DNA from: Fimenecus sp052273845
GTDB lineage: Bacteria; Bacillota; Clostridia; Oscillospirales; Acutalibacteraceae
DNA length: 9,222 nt
Assembly: GCA_052273845.1 (NCBI GenBank)
Contig: DAVZHM010000076.1
Coordinates: 1 to 9,222, forward strand
Direction: 5' to 3'
The notes under the pieces were generated by a model. The model did not search any database. It saw only the letters and a list, made by a program, of their open reading frames with translations, and had not been told where the DNA came from. Shown here in pieces: positions 6,770 through 9,222 of this stretch (within the stretch, counting starts at the first letter, position 1; the number at the start of each line of letters is the position of its first letter). The position numbers and the translations under genes are program-made.

Positions 6770-7294
6770 ATGAAAAAAACGATTTCTGTTTTGCTGGCAG
6801 TCACAATGCTCTTTGCGCTTTGCATGCCTGCCTTTGCGGCGGATATCACCGCCGACGGTACGGACGATGTCATCATTAAGACCGACACGAAGAAAGATAC
6901 GGACGGCGACGGCATCGGCGATACCGATGCCGAGGGCTTCGTCCTGAGCATCCCTGCCGACACCGTCATTCCGTGGGGGCAAGAGGAGACCGATGTGAGT
7001 TACAAACTCGAAGCGCACCTTTCCCGAAATAAGGCGGTCAGCGTTTCCGTGGTCGGTTCTGCCGCTGCGCCTGCCGATTACAAAATGAAAACCGTTGACG
7101 CGGCTTATGCAATCCCCTATGCTTTGACCGGTGCCGTAACTTGCACCGCCGGCCCTGCGGTATATGACACGGTAAATGACACCGGCGTTGTGTATGCAGT
7201 GAAAGTTGCGATTGCTTCGGACGATTGGAACACCGCTGTTGTGGAAGCATATCAGGACACCCTGACCTATACAGCAAGCGTTGTTGCTGCATAA
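6770..7294 (+). CDS. Small secreted Trp-motif protein, paralog 2, with acidic calcium-type loop
   Basis: A 174-residue protein; AAGGAG (6756-6761) precedes the ATG by 8 bases. The signal peptide, residues 1-23, ends MPAFA. The mature N-terminus has a strand-like DVIIKTD, then an acidic loop at 43-53 (DTDGDGIGDTD) that fits the spaced-aspartate pattern of calcium loops in thrombospondin type-3 or EF-hand-like repeats. The shared domain follows: IPADTVIPWG with W69, a central strand region, DDWNTAVV with W153, and closing DTLTYTASVV. Two residues, GFVLS and KLEAHL, mark where it departs from paralog 3. Predicted secreted beta-sandwich protein, possibly a fibre or matrix subunit stabilised by calcium; the role is inferred. 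It lies 18 bases before paralog 3, with which it shares an almost identical 50-base segment encoding the acidic loop. Confidence 0.87.
   Translation: MKKTISVLLAVTMLFALCMPAFAADITADGTDDVIIKTDTKKDTDGDGIGDTDAEGFVLSIPADTVIPWGQEETDVSYKLEAHLSRNKAVSVSVVGSAAAPADYKMKTVDAAYAIPYALTGAVTCTAGPAVYDTVNDTGVVYAVKVAIASDDWNTAVVEAYQDTLTYTASVVAA
6881..6930 (+). repeat. 50-base near-identical segment encoding the acidic loop, copy 1
   Basis: It matches 7427-7476 at 48 of 50 bases; the two differences change one codon from Gly to Asn. Flanking DNA of the two genes is visibly less alike. It encodes the TDTKKDTD-x-DGIGDTD loop and suggests a recent duplication or local gene conversion. Confidence 0.8.
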
Positions 7295-7312
7295 GCGAAA
7301 GGAGAATAAGCC

Positions 7313-7840
7313 ATGAAAAAGTTTTTTGCAGTCGCGTTGGCGCTTGTAATGCTGTTTGCGCTTTGCGTACCCGCATTTGCGGCGGACATTGCAGTGGACG
7401 GCGGCACAGGGGATGTCATCGTAAAAACCGACACGAAGAAAGATACGGACAACGACGGCATCGGCGATACCGATGCGGAAAGTTTCAAAGTTTCGATTCC
7501 GGCGGATACCACCATTCCGTGGGGCACTGCCGACACCGTAAACACGCTTTCCTATTTTGTGGAATCACACCTGACCTACGGAAAACACCTGACCGTTGCA
7601 GTCACGAATGACGGCACGAACAAAATGAAATACACCGTGGGCGGTGAGACTTTGTATTTGCCTTACACCCTTGGCGGCACGGTGAACTTTGATACCGTTA
7701 CCCCCGTGGCATATGACACCGTAACGGACGGCGGCGTGCAGAAAGATTTCACCGTCAGCATTCAGGGCGACGATTGGAACACCGCCGTGGTTGGCACATA
7801 TGCAGATACTTTGACCTTTACGGTGGATGTGCTTCCGTAA
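7313..7840 (+). CDS. Small secreted Trp-motif protein, paralog 3, with acidic calcium-type loop
   Basis: A 175-residue protein; AAAGGAG (7298-7304) precedes the ATG by 8 bases. The signal peptide, residues 1-23, ends VPAFA. Mature order: GDVIVKTD strand; acidic loop at 44-54 (DTDNDGIGDTD); SIPADTTIPWG with W70; VESHLTYGKHLTVAV; VTNDGTNKM, which matches the giant's C-terminal domain also at the DNA level; LPYTLGG; DDWNTAVVG with W155; and closing YADTLTFTVDV. It is the clearest consensus member of the IPA sub-group together with paralog 4. The aspartate spacing suggests bound calcium, which would rigidify the N-terminal extension. The function as a surface-structure subunit is inferred from the signal peptide, beta-rich pattern and tandem paralogy. 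No enzyme motif, membrane anchor or sorting signal is present. Confidence 0.87.
   Translation: MKKFFAVALALVMLFALCVPAFAADIAVDGGTGDVIVKTDTKKDTDNDGIGDTDAESFKVSIPADTTIPWGTADTVNTLSYFVESHLTYGKHLTVAVTNDGTNKMKYTVGGETLYLPYTLGGTVNFDTVTPVAYDTVTDGGVQKDFTVSIQGDDWNTAVVGTYADTLTFTVDVLP
7427..7476 (+). repeat. 50-base near-identical segment encoding the acidic loop, copy 2
   Basis: Partner of 6881-6930 (48 of 50 bases identical). Here one codon is AAC (Asn) where copy 1 has GGC (Gly). The loop-encoding DNA is absent from the other four paralogs. Confidence 0.8.
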
Positions 7841-7866
7841 AACAAATCGCATAAATAATTCTTTTT

Positions 7867-7883
7867 GAGGAGTGTTTACAATG
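7867..7883 (+). promoter_or_regulatory. Ribosome binding site choosing ATG 7881 over GTG 7872
   Basis: GAGGAG (7867-7872) overlaps an in-frame GTG at 7872 that therefore cannot be the start. The ATG at 7881 is 8 bases beyond the site and begins with MKK as in the sister genes. Confidence 0.8.
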
Positions 7884-8381
7884 AAAAAAATACTGTCTAT
7901 GGCTTTGGCAGTCGTTATGCTGTTCGCGGTTTGTGTGCCCGCGTTTGCGGCGGACATCACGGCAAGCGGCGGCACAGGCGACTCGATTGTCAAAACCCAA
8001 TTAACCGACAAGGATGGCAATTCCGCTGAAAAATTCACGGTTTCCATTCCTGCCGAAACCGTTATTCCGTGGTTGACCACCACAGCAGTTGATGTGGCAT
8101 ACACCGTGGAGTCCCACTTGGCATACGGCAAATATTTGAGCGTTGCTGTCTCGAATGACGGCGCCGATACGATGAAATACAGCCCCGAAGCGGGCGTTAC
8201 GCTGACCTTGCCTTATACGCTCGGCAATACGGCTTACACCGCGCCCGGCCCCGTAGTCAATCCGACGGCAACCGTCAAAGCAAATGTGACCGTGGCTGAA
8301 AACGATTGGAACAATGCGATCATCGGCGAATATGCCGACACATTGACCTTTACCGCTACCGTGAATACGGGAACCCCGTAA
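7881..8381 (+). CDS. Small secreted Trp-motif protein, paralog 4
   Basis: A 166-residue protein started at the ATG that is 8 bases after GAGGAG. The signal peptide, residues 1-23, ends VPAFA. Mature order: GDSIVKTQ strand; LTDKDGNSAEK in place of the long acidic loop; FTVSIPAETVIPW with W64; VESHLAYGKYLSVAV; LPYTLG; ENDWNNAIIG with W143; and closing YADTLTFTATV. The DKDGN turn also occurs in the giant protein (residues 1518-1522) at the equivalent place before its C-terminal domain, linking this member to the fused copy. Gaps are 40 bases before and 23 after. Predicted exported beta-sandwich subunit; partner and role are unknown. It shares most central motifs with paralog 3 but lacks the calcium-type loop, so it may be a calcium-independent version. 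Confidence 0.87.
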   Translation: MKKILSMALAVVMLFAVCVPAFAADITASGGTGDSIVKTQLTDKDGNSAEKFTVSIPAETVIPWLTTTAVDVAYTVESHLAYGKYLSVAVSNDGADTMKYSPEAGVTLTLPYTLGNTAYTAPGPVVNPTATVKANVTVAENDWNNAIIGEYADTLTFTATVNTGTP

Positions 8382-8404
8382 TCGGATAAGGAAGGAGAAC
8401 CGTT

Positions 8405-8890
8405 ATGAAAAAGATTTTTGCAGTTTTATTGGCGCTTGTGATGCTGTTTGCACTTTGCGTGCCCGCATTTGCGGCAGACGCAACCATCGACCAAAACACG
8501 GTGGGCGGCCAAGGCACGGCAACCGTGAAAACCGATATTTCCGCAGTTGCCGGCGACGGTACCTTTACCGTATCTTATCCCGCAGAGATGAATATCCCGT
8601 GGGGGCAAACGGCAACCGATTTCACCTATACCGTGACCAGCCAACTGAAAACCGGCAAAGTGGTTCAGGTTGGCGTTGCACAGAATAACACCGTAATGAC
8701 TGCCGCTTCCACGGCAACTTTGGCTTATAGCATTTCCGGCGATATTACGGCTGTCAAAATGACCGCATCCGTGGTGACAGATGTAGAAAAGACCGTTACC
8801 GTCAATGTTGCAGATACGGCTTGGGCCGCTGCTGCGATTGACACATATTCGGATACTTTGACCTTCACCGCAACGATTGTTGATGCGTAA
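8405..8890 (+). CDS. Small secreted Trp-motif protein, paralog 5 (YPA sub-group)
   Basis: A 161-residue protein; AAGGAG (8392-8397) precedes the ATG by 7 bases. The signal peptide, residues 1-23, ends VPAFA. Mature order: a Gly/Gln/Thr-rich start with TATVKTD; FTVSYPAEMNIPWGQ with W66; VTSQLKTGKVVQVGV; LAYSISG; a closing region with W140 in DTAWAAAA where the IPA members have DDWNTA; and YSDTLTFTATI. YPAE and VTS-x-L-x-TG are shared with the giant's C-terminal domain, so this member and paralog 6 are the closest small relatives of the fused unit. There is no acidic loop. Function is unknown; it fits an exported structural subunit of the same assembly as its neighbours. Confidence 0.87.
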   Translation: MKKIFAVLLALVMLFALCVPAFAADATIDQNTVGGQGTATVKTDISAVAGDGTFTVSYPAEMNIPWGQTATDFTYTVTSQLKTGKVVQVGVAQNNTVMTAASTATLAYSISGDITAVKMTASVVTDVEKTVTVNVADTAWAAAAIDTYSDTLTFTATIVDA

Positions 8891-8930
8891 GGCAGAATTT
8901 TTTACAACCCATTTTAAGGAGATTTGACTT

Positions 8931-9222
8931 ATGAAAAAAGTATTTTCGGTTGTGATGGCGCTTGTGATGCTGTTTGCGCTTTGCGTACCGGCATTTGCAG
9001 AGAACATCACCAAAGATACCGCACAGACCGGCAACACCGATGTGATTACAACTTTTAACGCTTCCGCAGACGAAACCTACACCGTAACTTATCCCGCAAC
9101 CGTCGGGGTAGCTTGGGGCCATACCGCCGCGGTGAATGCGGCATACATCGTTACAAGCCAGTTGCAAATCGGTGCGAAACTCACCGTTTCCGCCGCGGCA
9201 AATAACAGCGGTAAAATGACCG
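8931..9222 (+). CDS. Small secreted Trp-motif protein, paralog 6 (cut by the window edge)
   Basis: The first 97 codons are present and the reading frame is still open at base 9222. AAGGAG ahead of the ATG (8916-8921) gives a spacing of 9. The signal peptide, residues 1-23, ends VPAFA before EN. The visible mature part has GNTDVITT, YTVTYPATVGVAWG with W62 and VTSQLQIGAKLTVSA. It departs from the usual IPW (here VAW), which is closer to the giant's VDW. YTVTYPA and the VTS-x-LQ-x-GA-x-L strand are shared with residues 1546-1581 of the giant, making this the nearest small relative of the fused C-terminal domain. The second Trp and closing strand lie outside the window. It starts 40 bases after paralog 5. 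Confidence 0.87.
   Translation, partial: MKKVFSVVMALVMLFALCVPAFAENITKDTAQTGNTDVITTFNASADETYTVTYPATVGVAWGHTAAVNAAYIVTSQLQIGAKLTVSAAANNSGKMT

Larger units (their letters stand above)
6289..9222 (+). repeat. Tandem array of six paralogous secreted-protein genes
   Basis: Six genes in a row on one strand share the signal peptide style (MKK...LFALCVPAFA), a short N-terminal strand region, a PA-x(4-5)-W motif, a central V-x-S/A-x-L strand and, in the five complete members, a closing Y/H-x-D-x-LTFT strand with a second Trp about 75-90 residues after the first. Gaps are 18-40 bases and each gene has its own AGGAG-type site. Two sub-groups are visible: an IPA type (paralogs 2-4) and a YPA type (paralogs 1, 5, 6 and the giant's C-terminus). 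The array runs off the right edge. Confidence 0.85.

Noticed and set aside
6881..7476. CRISPR or short tandem repeat array from the repeated segments
   Set aside because: There are only two copies, both inside homologous coding sequence and in frame, with no repeat-spacer pattern.
7801..8880. Internal promoters at TTGACC sequences near the ends of the small genes
   Set aside because: TTGACC recurs because it encodes the conserved LT of DTLTFT; no -10 box lies at the right distance.
6289..9222. WxL-type cell-surface domain in the small proteins
   Set aside because: There are two conserved Trp residues, but they sit in PW and DWN/AW contexts and not in W-x-L motifs with the expected surroundings.
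6289..9222. Lipoprotein signal (lipobox) at the conserved Cys of the signal peptides
   Set aside because: The residues before Cys read F-A-L or F-A-V. The position just before Cys is Leu or Val, not Gly, Ala or Ser, and a good AFA cleavage site follows.
6289..9222. Assignment to the spore coat U / chaperone-usher pilin families
   Set aside because: The closing Y-x-D-T-L-T-F-T strand is reminiscent of these, but it is a short and common beta-strand pattern; no other signature or chaperone/usher gene is visible.

Overview
The window looks like part of a Clostridia-type (Bacillota) genome, probably an uncultured gut-like lineage. This is inferred from strong AGGAG ribosome binding sites ahead of every gene, Gram-positive signal peptides of the form MKK...AFA, a TTG start, and moderately GC-rich genes next to very AT-rich intergenic DNA. 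No gene could be assigned to a named family with a known function, so the organism call is an inference from style only.

Layout. Bases 1-132 are GC-rich and structured (a 12-bp imperfect inverted repeat and a perfect 6-bp hairpin) and hold only a short open frame of doubtful meaning. Bases 133-434 are AT-rich and non-coding. They contain phased A/T tracts, a good extended -10 promoter at 306-334 and a leader of about 90 bases. From 435 to the right edge all genes are on the plus strand with gaps of 18-69 bases and look like one operon. It comprises (1) a 261-residue single-pass membrane protein with an outer Ig-like domain (435-1220); (2) a 1656-residue secreted modular protein (1290-6260); and (3) a tandem array of six small secreted proteins, 6289-6732, 6770-7294, 7313-7840, 7881-8381, 8405-8890 and 8931 to beyond the window. 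The array continues past base 9222.

The central observation is that the last ~113 residues of the giant protein are the same domain that makes up the body of each small protein. The domain begins with a YPA/IPA strand followed by a conserved Trp, and ends in a strand of the form Y-x-D/T-T-L-T-F/Y-T. The giant therefore reads as a large binding or spacer region (FnIII-like domain, two jelly-roll-like domains, helical repeats) fused to one copy of the small-protein unit. This resembles in logic, though not in recognisable sequence, a two-domain tip adhesin that docks onto an array of pilin-like subunits.

The working hypothesis is a surface fibre, sheath or matrix. The small paralogs would be interchangeable subunits (two carrying a calcium-type acidic loop), the giant an adhesive or capping component joined through its C-terminal unit, and the membrane protein a possible anchor or assembly partner. 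The homology and operon layout are visible in the sequence; the polymer and adhesion roles are inference.
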